Shown here in pieces: positions 54,845 to 64,000 of a stretch of 64,000 nucleotides of DNA. This stretch comes from Marthasterias glacialis. Its lineage: Eukaryota > Echinodermata > Asteroidea > Forcipulatida > Asteriidae. The position numbers and the translations under genes were made by a program. Below the pieces are notes generated by a model. The model was not told the DNA's origin. It saw only the letters and a program-made list of their open reading frames with translations, and made no database searches. Location: NCBI GenBank assembly GCA_911728455.2, contig OU452231.1, forward strand, positions 5,858,963-5,922,962, written 5' to 3'. Positions within the stretch are counted from its first letter, which is position 1, and each line of letters opens with the position of its first letter.

Positions 54845-55040
54845 TGAAATGCTTCCCTAAACCCAGGTGTATAAATGGGAACCTGCGAGGGCTGAGGTGG
54901 TATTATGTTAGATTAACCCCTTAGCAATAATATAAGGAGCTTGAGGTTGCATGATCCCAAGGGACTTGAGAAAGTTAGTGGATTGGACAGAGTATGCCTG
55001 ATGAACGGAAGTAACGTAATGTTGTAAAGCGCCTTGATCT
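54845..55040 (+). mobile_element. SINE tail fragment
   Basis: GTGTATAAATGGGAACCTGC, GAGAAAGTTAGTGGATTGG and GTAAAGCGCCTTGATCTAGC correspond to the tail at 32390-32600. Confidence 0.6.
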
Positions 55041-55400
55041 AGCTACATACGTGTGCTGTACATGTTTATAACACACCTCTTGTGGTTGGCTGAAACATGT
55101 TCACGTGGGGTAAACTAATATTCAGGCTAGTGCATGAGATTTAAGCCAGCATAAACTAGACCGCGTCAAGACATTGCGCATGCGTAAAATTCCCAAAACC
55201 GGCACTTTACTCCAAAATTTTGACTGGTTACAGTGATGTGAACAGCAACTTAAAAAAATTAATCCAGGGAATTTAAAAGCGTTCCTTCAATTGTTAAATT
55301 GCTCAGACATGGTTGAATTGCTCATGAGTTAATGGTTGAATAAAAAGAGTTTTAATGGTTGAATAAAAACAGTTCAGCTAAAAAATCTTGATTTTTTTTC
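55040..55400 (+). repeat. Interspersed repeat with intact TTAA site
   Basis: The landmarks TTGGCTGAAACATGTTCACG, GGGGTAAACTAATATTCAGG, CCAAAACCGGCACTTTACTCC and TGAGTTAATGGTTGAATAAAA match 60370-60672 plus 61028-61070, where a MITE interrupts the copy. Confidence 0.8.
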
Positions 55401-55483
55401 TTTTTTTCCTCTTTCTTCGTCTTTCATATTTATGACTGACATGTGTTATATTATAAATAAACACTACGGACCGGCATCATTCA

Positions 55484-55600
55484 GTCACTAGTGTAACTCT
55501 ATCTCCCCTTGGGCTTGTGGGTGACCAGAGGAGGGTCCTCTTTCCCTCTTTTGGTCACTCACAGCCCCTCGGGGTGCATAGATGTGCACTAGTGACCTCA
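55484..55600. mobile_element. Hairpin element
   Basis: GTCACTAGTGTAACTCTATC and CTTGTGGGTGACCAGAGG pair imperfectly with TTTTGGTCACTCACAGCCC and GTGCACTAGTGACC. The arms are about 45 bp. A related half occurs at 61155-61215. Confidence 0.65.
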
Positions 55601-56779
55601 TTGCCAGTCCATATGTGTATACTAAGAACCAATTATTATTAATATTGCCTCCCTTGCTCTGGTCTTGTCCAAAGGCCCTTATTACAAATATTTTAATAAT
55701 ACATCAGTTTTTGTTAGAGTACATTCATGCAATCAACCTGTACAAATTTGCCCAAAGTTTTCCTGACACTTATTGACCGGGGCTTGTTTGGTAAAAGATT
55801 TAATAAAGAGTACATACACTGTAGTTACTAAAGCTGAAAACAAGAAAATTAGAGGTTGCCAACTGCTTAAGCCAACCCAAATGACCTTGTGGTATTTAAA
55901 TGCAAAAATGGTTAATTGTCTCTTGTTCGGACCGTAGCAGAGTCTTTCTCAAAAAAGGCTACAAAACGAGAAGGTACTGAAGCTGTCAGATTAACGATCG
56001 TTTTCCATACCTCAAATAATGGTCACATCAACTTATTCCCACTCTTTTGTCTTAGAAGAGTGCCGATAAGAAAATTGTTGGGCCCTTTTAAAAAGGTGAA
56101 ATTCTAGGCCTGGAGTGGAATCATAGAGTGTGGCTTAATTATTGTGTCAAGTGTGTTAAATGCAACATGTGGCCACGGTAAATTAGCGCAGTGACTGTGG
56201 GTATTGGTACCCGATGGGGCGAGCAACCCGCCCAATGATTAAAATAGTAAAATTGATCTTGTGATCGAAAGCACACAGTATACGGAGGAGTTTGGGTTTT
56301 ACAAAGTCTAAACTCCACAAAAGTGCAACACACAAACTTGCTTTGGAACAGGCTTTTTCCAGTCCCTTACAAAGAACACAATACAAGTACAAACTGCCTT
56401 TTTTATTCATACACAATAGGGGAGTAACCTGTTCAGTGCAATAACACGCACACTGATTAACTGCACACTGATTAATTGAACCGTGGTGCATATTTTCTTT
56501 CTCCATAATTGAACAATGATTGAACTGGGAAAAAAACCCAAACATTTACAGTTTGTCAAGCAGAGCGAAAGAGCTCTTTAATTCATAGAATTCATAATGC
56601 AGCCCCAGTCTAGTTGGATTGATCGTAAAGGAGGGGTTAAAATCACTGCAGCTAGCCCTCAGTCACGCTTCCTAGGAAAATTGAAATAAAAATGAACCTT
56701 GAATGTATCTTCTGAAAAATGTAACCTCAGATTTATCCATCTTGTTTTTGACATTTTCAAATGCTGATTATACAGAGCT

Positions 56780-57065
56780 TATTAAATAACACATGGGTGT
56801 AGGGTAGAATAAAATACTCTTCATCCCTGATGCAATTACTACCTCTATTTAAATTGTACGCTGTACCCGCTGCTAATTATGGGATTCGAACTGGCCTCTT
56901 GTCACCGGGCAAGCTCGGTGGTCTAGTGGACACCTGATGGCAGGGGTCGTGGGTTCGAATCCCACTGTAGTAGTATGCCTGTGGATTATTTTTTTTAAAA
57001 CACCGAGTATACCGTGCTAATTTATCACACATCAGTGTAGGTTAAAAAAGGGTATTCTTTGTATC
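56780..57065 (+). mobile_element. SINE-B copy, full length
   Basis: TCATCCCTGATGCAATTAC, GCTGCTAATTATGGGATTCG, CTCGGTGGTCTAGTGG and GTGGGTTCGAATCCCACTG are present with the tail CACATCAGTGTAGG. It agrees with 54160-54475 from end to end. Confidence 0.75.
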
Positions 57066-58689
57066 CTCTATTCGGTTATTGCATAGTACATCTACAGGAC
57101 TGATCCTTCAAGGAGGCAATGGAGGCAATCACCTCCATTGCCCCGCCCCCCACTGTCATTGCCTTGGTGTCCTTGAAATGTTCGAATAAAAGTTTACAAT
57201 TTCCTCTTAGATGTGCCCTTTCTCAAGAAGAAAATGCCTTGGTGCCCTTGCCCTTTCACGAATGAAGCAATCAGGCCTGCTTCTACTTAAATTCTCAAAC
57301 ATTACGAAATTTTGTTTTAATAATGGAGAGATGATGGCTTGACTGACAGTTTCTTCTATGGACCCTTGACAAAAAACATACGTAGTTCTGTACCAGCAGG
57401 GCTCGAATTTAAGCCCTGGGCCAGTCAACCCAAGACCAGACAAGTCCGACAGTCTTGTGTTTTTCAATTGAATAATAACACCTCAATGTGTAATATCTTA
57501 AACAAAGAAGAAAATATCTTCAAATGTTGACTTTGATTCAACTCTGTTGAGTATCAAAATATACTTACCCACAAGACAAATGAGATATATCTTCTCTTAG
57601 TGCTTGTTCAAATAAAAACAATTTCCATGTTAAACTTTGTAGAAAGTTTTTTTCTCATTCAGATTTTGGTCTTTTGATTTTAAGCTACATGCCCTGCCGT
57701 CTGGTGGAATTTTACTCCAAATTCAAGCCCTGCTGGACCAGGGCTGAGCCATGATACATCATGTAGGCTTGATAGACTTGTTCAGAACAATTTTACGTCA
57801 AATTCAGTCGCTCCACATAATTATGTCATAATTATGGCCCATACACTCTTTCATTTTAAGGCTCAATCTCATTTCTTTGCAAACACACCACACACATTCT
57901 TAGGATTATAATAGGCTATCATGACTTCAAGGTCTCCCAGTACTGACCAGAAACCAGTCCCATAGTGACAACTATGTCATCTGCATGTAACCTTGTTCTA
58001 GGAAATGATGTCACTGATCTTATTTTATTCTGTGGACATCACTTCTAAATCAAGACTTCCCCCACAAACACCACCAACCAAAATCCTAATAGACCCTTCT
58101 TTTGCACGGTCCGGCCGCCAAGTTTTGCCAAACATGGTTGGCAATAGTATCGCCGTCCTTCACTGCAAAACTTACAAAAAGATATTAACATCACTATCAA
58201 ATTAATACCCATGATACAAAAATGACTGTCCAAAACAAAAAGTAAACTTTTATACTTCGTAAAAAAAGTTTAAATTTTTGACTAAAAAGGGCAATGGAAT
58301 TTGTGATACTCAAGGCTTCCATACAAAATGGTGGTCAATGTTTGTAAACAAAAGAAAGGTCTATTAAACATCTCCCCAACTTTCACTCTTCACTTCCACT
58401 ATGCCTTTATCTTTTCTTTAGGCCTTAGTGCAAGAGCCTCACCTCTCACGAGCTAGGTCCAGCACCTCTGTAATAACTGATACAATTTACAAGTCTCCAA
58501 AATAAAATATGATTAGACACACAGGACTTGAACTTCGCTCTTGAAAGGGCACAGTAATTTTCCTCTGGTAAGGGGCACTTCTATTAAGGAAAAGTAAATT
58601 TGTATTGGAACTTTGCAAAGGGCACCACGGCAAAAGCACAGGGCACCACAGCAATTGCTGTGGGTGCCGTGGGTTAATTCAAGGCCTGG

Positions 58690-58823
58690 GGTGGATTTCA
58701 CAAGTAACTAGTCCTAACTTAGGACTAGTCCTGACTTATGACTACATGTAGTCCTATAAGTTAGGACTAGTTACTCGTCCTAACTCGAAATAAGACTAGT
58801 CCTAGTGCTTTGTGAAATCCACA
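58690..58823. mobile_element. Palindromic element with GGTGGATTTCACAA ends
   Basis: GGTGGATTTCACAAGTAACT faces GTGCTTTGTGAAATCCACACC. The middle is a chain of TAGGACTAGTCC and TTAGGACTAG words on both strands. Confidence 0.8.
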
Positions 58824-59149
58824 CCAGGACATGTACTTTGTTTTAAGTGCTATTTTCTTCATTTGTCCTCACCTAGATCCCACTCCACTCTGCTCGCACG
58901 TTTAGGATCTCCGTTAACCAGAGAAACTATTTAAGCAAATATGCCTAAAGCTCTTACTCATTGCATTAAACTATTAAATAACCGTTATATCTTTAACTGG
59001 TTTTCTGACGGCAATCTAAAACATTTGGAAATCAAATTTACACAGGATGGATCTTCTCTGTACTTCCTTAATTTATTTCTAATGAAATTATTGAGTTCTT
59101 CTCTTTCTCTCCACTGCACTTAATAGCTTCCTTTGGGTATTGTATTATC

Positions 59150-59335
59150 AAGATTACAGGCCTCAATCTTAAGAAAAACGGGAGCAGGCCTTTGCTGGCC
59201 AAATCAGAGAAATTGTACAAGGGCATGCTGGCCAAGTTGGTAGTGACAGTGCAATTGTTCTGAAGGGCTTGCTGGCCAACTTGACGGGGCATGAGGCCAA
59301 TGGCCTTGGTGGCCTCGGTTAAGATCAAGGCCTGG
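59150..59335 (+). repeat. Interspersed GGCCTTG-rich repeat, copy 1
   Basis: CAGGCCTCAATCTTAAGAAAA, GGCCAAATCAGAGAAATTG, GGGCATGCTGGCCAAGTTGG and GAGGCCAATGGCC occur in this order, and in inverse order and strand at 59985-60155. Confidence 0.75.
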
Positions 59336-59984
59336 AGATAACTTAATTGTGTTATAAATTTCTCCTTCGAATAGAAAAGAATACTCTGCTTTATGTGAAT
59401 AGAACCAGGGATAAATTTATATCCATTGATTGTATTTTAGTGAACATTCGCTACTGACTATAATTAACAGAGGAAGAAAGTTGGTGAAAGTTGGCTTTCT
59501 TTCAGTAAACATTATAAAGCCACAACGGCTCTGAACATGTGCAGTAACTGTTTTTTTGAGACTTTATCAATTTTACCATGATAAATGTTAGTCTGGTTCT
59601 GTGCTAACGTTGTCCTTGTGACTTCATATTCATGAGATGAGAATTTATTTCCCTTTAAAAAAAAAATCCTCAGGAGCCATAAATAAAAAAAAATTTTAAA
59701 AAAAGGTAATACCATCCAGTGAAATTTAAGAGTCAATTTTTAATGAGAAAAGAAAAATTTAAATTACTTATTTATTCATTTTTTTTTTTAAACAAAAATC
59801 AGAAAAAAAACGCTTCAGGATTGGATCACTGAACGTGTTGATGGCTAAGTGGGATGGCTTTCTCTGTGTTATCACTGACAGTACAGGTATCAGGCTGTGA
59901 ACCAAAACCTTGGCAATTTAGTTAAGTATATTATTACATAATGTCGGCTACTCGTGTATGCTTCAAAGAGGGCGCTATATACAG

Positions 59985-60155
59985 GCCTCGAACTTAACCG
60001 AGGCCATATGCCTTGCCGAGTTGGCCAGGTGCCACTCCAGAAACATTGCACTATCACTACGAACTTGGCCGGCATGCCCTCTTTGAGAAATGTACAATTT
60101 CTCTGATTTGGCCTGCAACAGCCTGCCCCTGTTTTTCTTAAGATCGAGGCCTGTA
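59985..60155 (-). repeat. Interspersed GGCCTTG-rich repeat, copy 2, inverse
   Basis: CAGGCCTCGAACTTAACCGA, GAACTTGGCCGGCATGCCC, ACAATTTCTCTGATTTGGCC and TTTTTCTTAAGATCGAGGCC form an inverted pair with the copy about 650 bp away. Confidence 0.75.
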
Positions 60156-60369
60156 TATATGATTTCCCGACTTAGTGAAAGAAAACCGGAGCGGGCAAAA
60201 TCTCCACAATCTTATATTTTTTTATCTTATAATAATTTTTAATCTTACCAATGACTCATATGCACACCCTTCACAACACCTTTTTAAATTAGATTTTGTG
60301 TGAATGAAATACCAGTTTCATTCGATGGATGATCTTATGGGGTCATCTTAAGTCCTCTTATCCTACCTA

Positions 60370-61075
60370 GTCCCATTTATGTAACACACTTCTTGCTGTT
60401 TCTGTATTTTAGTTGGCTGAAATACGGTCACATGGGGTAAACTAATATAGACTAGTGCATGAGAATTGCACCAATGTCAAGGCATCCAATGCACCTAATT
60501 TGCGGGAAATTATTCCCAAACCAGGCACTATACTCAAATATTTTGGTCAGTTACTGGGCCCTCTCATAGTGTGAACAGTGCACAGTAACTAAAAAAAGGG
60601 AATCAGGGGACACTGAAAGCACTCCTTTAAAGTGTTGAATTGCTTATCATTGTTAAATTGCTTGTGAATTAAAGCCCCAGCTCAACATTGGTAAGAAGAA
60701 AAAACAAAAACTGTTCAAAGATTTACCATTAATGATGATGGTAGACAACTTTCCTTCAAATATTTCTGCCTGAAGTGTTATCGCTTTTAAATAATAAATT
60801 AAATAAGATCCTACATTAGTTTTCGTCTCGGCGAGACGAAAACTCTGTCTATAATACTAATAGGAATGCATATAAAAATGCTGAATGCATTTTACCATTT
60901 TCTCGCAACTGAAATAACGAAATGAGCTGACATTTTCACACTCACAGGTTGGTTTTATCACAAATATCTTAATTTGTGCAAAGAATGGAAGCACTGACAC
61001 TCAGTTAACCAATGTTGAGCTGGGGCTTTAATTGTTGAATTAAAACAGTTCAGTTATAATAAAAGTAAAACCCTG
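60370..61075 (+). repeat. Interspersed repeat interrupted by a TTAA-flanked MITE
   Basis: The first part (60370-60672) and last part (61028-61075) join without gap into the repeat seen whole at 55040-55400. Confidence 0.8.
60673..61027. mobile_element. TTAA-flanked MITE, copy 3
   Basis: The ends AGCCCCAGCTCAACATTGG and the inverse (CAATGTTGAGCTGGGGCT), with TTAA at 60669-60672 and 61028-61031, give the 355-bp longest member. The internal palindrome GTTTTCGTCTC-GAGACGAAAAC is at about 60819-60842. Confidence 0.9.
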
Positions 61076-61139
61076 AAAATGTTCTTTTCTTAATTCCTAT
61101 TTTGGATAAGGTGTTTTGTAAACCACATGGATTGGCATT

Positions 61140-61430
61140 AACTCCCCCACCCCACTAGTGCTCGTCTATCTCCGGCTCCCCTCCGGCCCGTGTGGATGTC
61201 GAGTGACCAGAACTACCAGAAAGCAGCCTACTCAGTACTCTACCATCTAGATCTACTACTACTACTAGTACTACCTACTGGCTAAACTGCGGAATAAAGG
61301 TGCTGCCCGTGGTGGAGCACCTACCTAGGTAGCAGTAGTTGCCGACTCTGACCTTAGGCGGTGATCCTTATCACTATTGCGGTTGACCGTGGCTGCGGCG
61401 TTGCGCGATGTTACTCGGAAATAAGCCAAA
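61140..61430 (+). repeat. Structured repeat related to 48750-49090
   Basis: CACTAGTGCTCGTCTATC and TCGAGTGACCAGAAC lead into (CTA)n with a CTAGTA inversion, GTGGAGCACCTACCTAGGTAG and GTGATCCTTATCAC. Short palindromes dominate. No frame of interest. Confidence 0.4.
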
Positions 61431-62160
61431 GTAAACTTAATAAATAAATAGGAAAACTTTAAACCCTTGCCTTGCTCATATTAACTTACCCATAATAAAC
61501 ACGATTCCATGATTCTCGATCAGCCGTTCGAGTTAACCTACAGATGCCAAATGATTCATAGAGTTGATATCTGTGTGGACGTGGAATGACAACTGTCAAT
61601 ACTTTTTGTGGTACGCATTGTTCTTTGGTGTCGCTACTGAACTGCGTTTTTTTGACACACAGGTACAGTGCGTGTGAAACCGAGAGTGGTAAGACTTGGA
61701 GGAGAGCTACTTTTTGGCTACCCGGGGGTGCACCACACTGAATAGGCTCCCATAACAACCAATGCTAAAATATGCTAAATATTCAAAAATACTCAAAAAA
61801 AAAAATACTTTAAAGTCTCTCAGCCTCTAGAAAACAAATCGAATATATTTTCTGACAACTGAACTTCATTTTTCGTTTCAATTTTTAGTAGGTTAGCCGT
61901 TGAGAATTTTTGCTAGGCTGACCCAAAATAAAAATACCCCTGAACAAGTAAACTGGCCAGAGTTCATCTTGGAAAAATGACCGTGTAGGTTAAATACCGC
62001 CCTCTGTTGTTAGTTTTAGGCCCTTAAACAAAATTAGTCTGTTTGTGTTTTCTAATGTTGTTTAGTGTGTAGAAAAACGAGGCAGATGCTAGACCATTGT
62101 AACCGCACGTTTATCCAGACTGAAGCCTAGCCGCGTATTAGGCTCAAAATTCAATCCGCG
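61430..62160. other. No gene seen
   Basis: This is AT-rich sequence without a convincing frame or splice pattern. The 90-residue minus frame near 61486-61758 has no recognisable domain. Confidence 0.5.
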
Positions 62161-62164
62161 GATT

Positions 62165-62410
62165 CAACAGCCGGCCAGCACGTATTCGGGAAAATTACAA
62201 CCTATGCAATTTAGGGCGGTGGAAATTCTTTCTCCACTTCTTTCTATTTTGAACATTTTTTTTTAAATCTACACTTTATCAGTATTTTTCAATGTTCTTA
62301 AAAAACATATCACTTAGCATGCATACTTCAGGGTGGACGCGTGTTTTTTGCTTATTAATTAGTGAATAAATAGCTGGTACAATTTGGACCTCATTATCCA
62401 GCATTTAAAT
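62165..62410 (+). repeat. Interspersed repeat shared with 10065-10335
   Basis: GATTCAACAGCCGGCCAGC, GTATTCGGGAAAATTACAAC, GGTGGAAATTCTTTCTCC and ACAATTTGGACCTCATTATCC are in the same order as at 10065-10335. Confidence 0.65.
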
Positions 62411-62414
62411 TGTA

Positions 62415-62780
62415 AGCCCTCCCCTCCATGATGGAGCCCCTCAAGTATACCCCTCCAAGTTTCAAACCCTCCTCTCCACTGAGCTATATCTTGCCCGATA
62501 TTTGGCAGAGAGAGGTCCCCCAAATGTTCCCATACTCTGACACACTCTTCTCTCGTACAGAAGTACCCCCCCCCCTAAAATCCTCAAATAAAATCCAGAG
62601 ATTTCCAGAACACAATGAATACACAATAGGGGGGGTACACCCTGCCACATATGGAGCACCAAATGCACCGAGCCCCTCAACTTTATCTCCTCCAAATTGT
62701 ATGCCCTTCCCTCCACCGAGCCCCTCAACTCCCCCCCTCCACGGATCCCCTGAAGCATAGCCCTCCCCTCACTGCCTCAC
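62415..62780 (-). repeat. C-rich repeat with inverse match to 52500-52695
   Basis: Repeated AGCCCCTCAA, CCCTCCCCTCC and CCCTTCCCTCC words surround the part matching 52500-52695. The long proline- and serine-rich plus-strand frame here is a by-product of C-rich repeats. Confidence 0.6.
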
Positions 62781-62799
62781 CCACAGAAATTCACCTCCC

Positions 62800-64000
62800 C
62801 AAGTAAGTTCCCCATCATTCATGGACCTTCATCACACAGTTCTGCTGTATTTCAGTTAATTATTCTGTCCGTATTATACTTTATTCATAAACTAGCAAAC
62901 AAGGGTTAACACCGTTTTACGTTTTTCAGTCATTTTGCATAGCCAAACTTATATGCAGGTAAAAATTTACAATTGCGGAACGATGCGTTTTAAAACAAAG
63001 CATCCCGTTCAGTCGGTTTGTTCACAAAGCTTTTTGGGACAAAGATTACTGCTGTGTGATAAAGTTCCTCTCTGCACTTAAAACAACGTAAAATCAACAC
63101 ACGTTTTTTTTTTTTTAGTTTTTTTTTTTATTATTATCATTACTATTGTTATTTTGTATACATAAATGTAGACCACCATGTACACTGATACATCATTACA
63201 AGAATAAGTACTCTGCAATATTTTTGTGGAGATCATTTTTTCATGGTTCAAAAGGTTTTATTCTTTGGACTTGTGAACAAGAGGAAACAATTAAAACTCG
63301 GCATTTTCAAACAAAACTCTCGACCGGACATTTTTATGATCGACCATGAATACATCTCACTTAAGGGAGAGCGGAACCCAAATTTTAACCAGTCTTCAGT
63401 CTTGGGTTAAATAAACTCTTTGCAGCACAATTTGTTGGGCTTTACTGCATGGGAACGAAATAATGTAAAAGTGTAGACAAACTGGTATTGATGGCGTACT
63501 TTTAACGGAGATAATGCCTTGCACTTATATGATGTGACAGTGTACACAAATAAATGTCAATCTTAAGATAAACTCTGATAGGCTTTTAGGTACAATGGGA
63601 TTATAAAACTAAATCAGCGTTGGTTTTTCCAAAATATTTTGTTTTTATGAAAGCGCTTCTTCTGGATATCATTTTTATTTTCCAAACATTATTATTTTTG
63701 GGGTAAATATTTTGTTTCACTTTGCTGCTATTTATGAAGTGCAATGGTGGAGGATGCTTCCCAGTACACCGGATAGTGTCCAGGCTTGTATTTACTGCAT
63801 TCTTGCTCTCGAAATAACTGTTGGTCGGGTGTGGACCGCATCAAAGGCTCACTGTAATCAAATTAAAACAAAGTATTACTTTTTCATTAAACAGATGTTT
63901 TTAAAAGGCAGGGTAAACAGGATTTGATTTCGAAATGTTTGTGAACTATTAAACTGGCGTACCGTACCCAACGTAAATGAGTTTCCAACCAAACTTTGCG
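62800..64000. other. Intergenic sequence, no gene seen
   Basis: This is AT-rich sequence with a T-run at about 63104-63130. Frames are short and without recognisable motifs. Confidence 0.5.

Noticed and set aside
62428-62760. Proline-rich 110-residue protein
   Set aside because: The frame arises from C-rich repeats that match the inverse strand at 52500-52695, and has no splice context.

Overview
This is a eukaryotic genomic window: AT-rich, intron-rich, with GT-AG introns and no prokaryotic gene organisation. The two long genes are recognisably animal and close to their vertebrate counterparts. The dense load of small inverted-repeat elements and tRNA-derived SINEs resembles marine invertebrate deuterostome genomes. 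An echinoderm is my best guess, made from general character and not from a diagnostic sequence.

Layout. (1) About 0.3-9.0 kb, minus strand: nine exons of DYNC2I2 (WDR34), the second intermediate chain of cytoplasmic dynein-2, the retrograde motor of intraflagellar transport. The 3' part runs off the left edge, and the short first coding exon is unresolved. (2) 8.4-8.86 kb: a 5'-truncated LINE tail between 13-bp target-site duplications. (3) 9.8-12.3 kb: repeats and foldback elements, including an 86-bp hairpin with 37-bp perfect arms and a 9-bp target-site duplication. (4) 13.05-13.95 kb, plus strand: a small two-exon gene for a lysine-rich protein of about 175 residues that I do not recognise. 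(5) 14-18.5 kb: intergenic, mostly repeats. (6) 18.6-51.4 kb, minus strand: a nearly complete prominin (CD133 family) gene. I resolve 23 exons whose splice phases all agree, giving about 848 residues from the signal peptide to the cytoplasmic tail. Only the last few residues are unassigned. (7) 51.4-64 kb: 5' flank of prominin and repeat-rich sequence with no gene I can support.

Both recognised genes concern cilia and membrane protrusions: dynein-2 moves cargo in cilia, and prominin organises cholesterol-rich plasma-membrane protrusions. They are neighbours on the same strand with the small unknown gene between them. Whether that linkage means anything is open.

Most remaining sequence is a layered set of non-autonomous mobile elements. 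In several places one element sits inside another, and a second copy of the host repeat supplies the empty site, so target-site duplications can be read directly: TTAA for a 315-355 bp family, TTA for a 495-bp element, and 9 bp for the small hairpin. I see no CRISPR array, rRNA operon, intact functional tRNA or complete autonomous transposon. All exon boundaries were read by eye from splice consensus, phase and similarity to remembered family sequences, with no alignment run.
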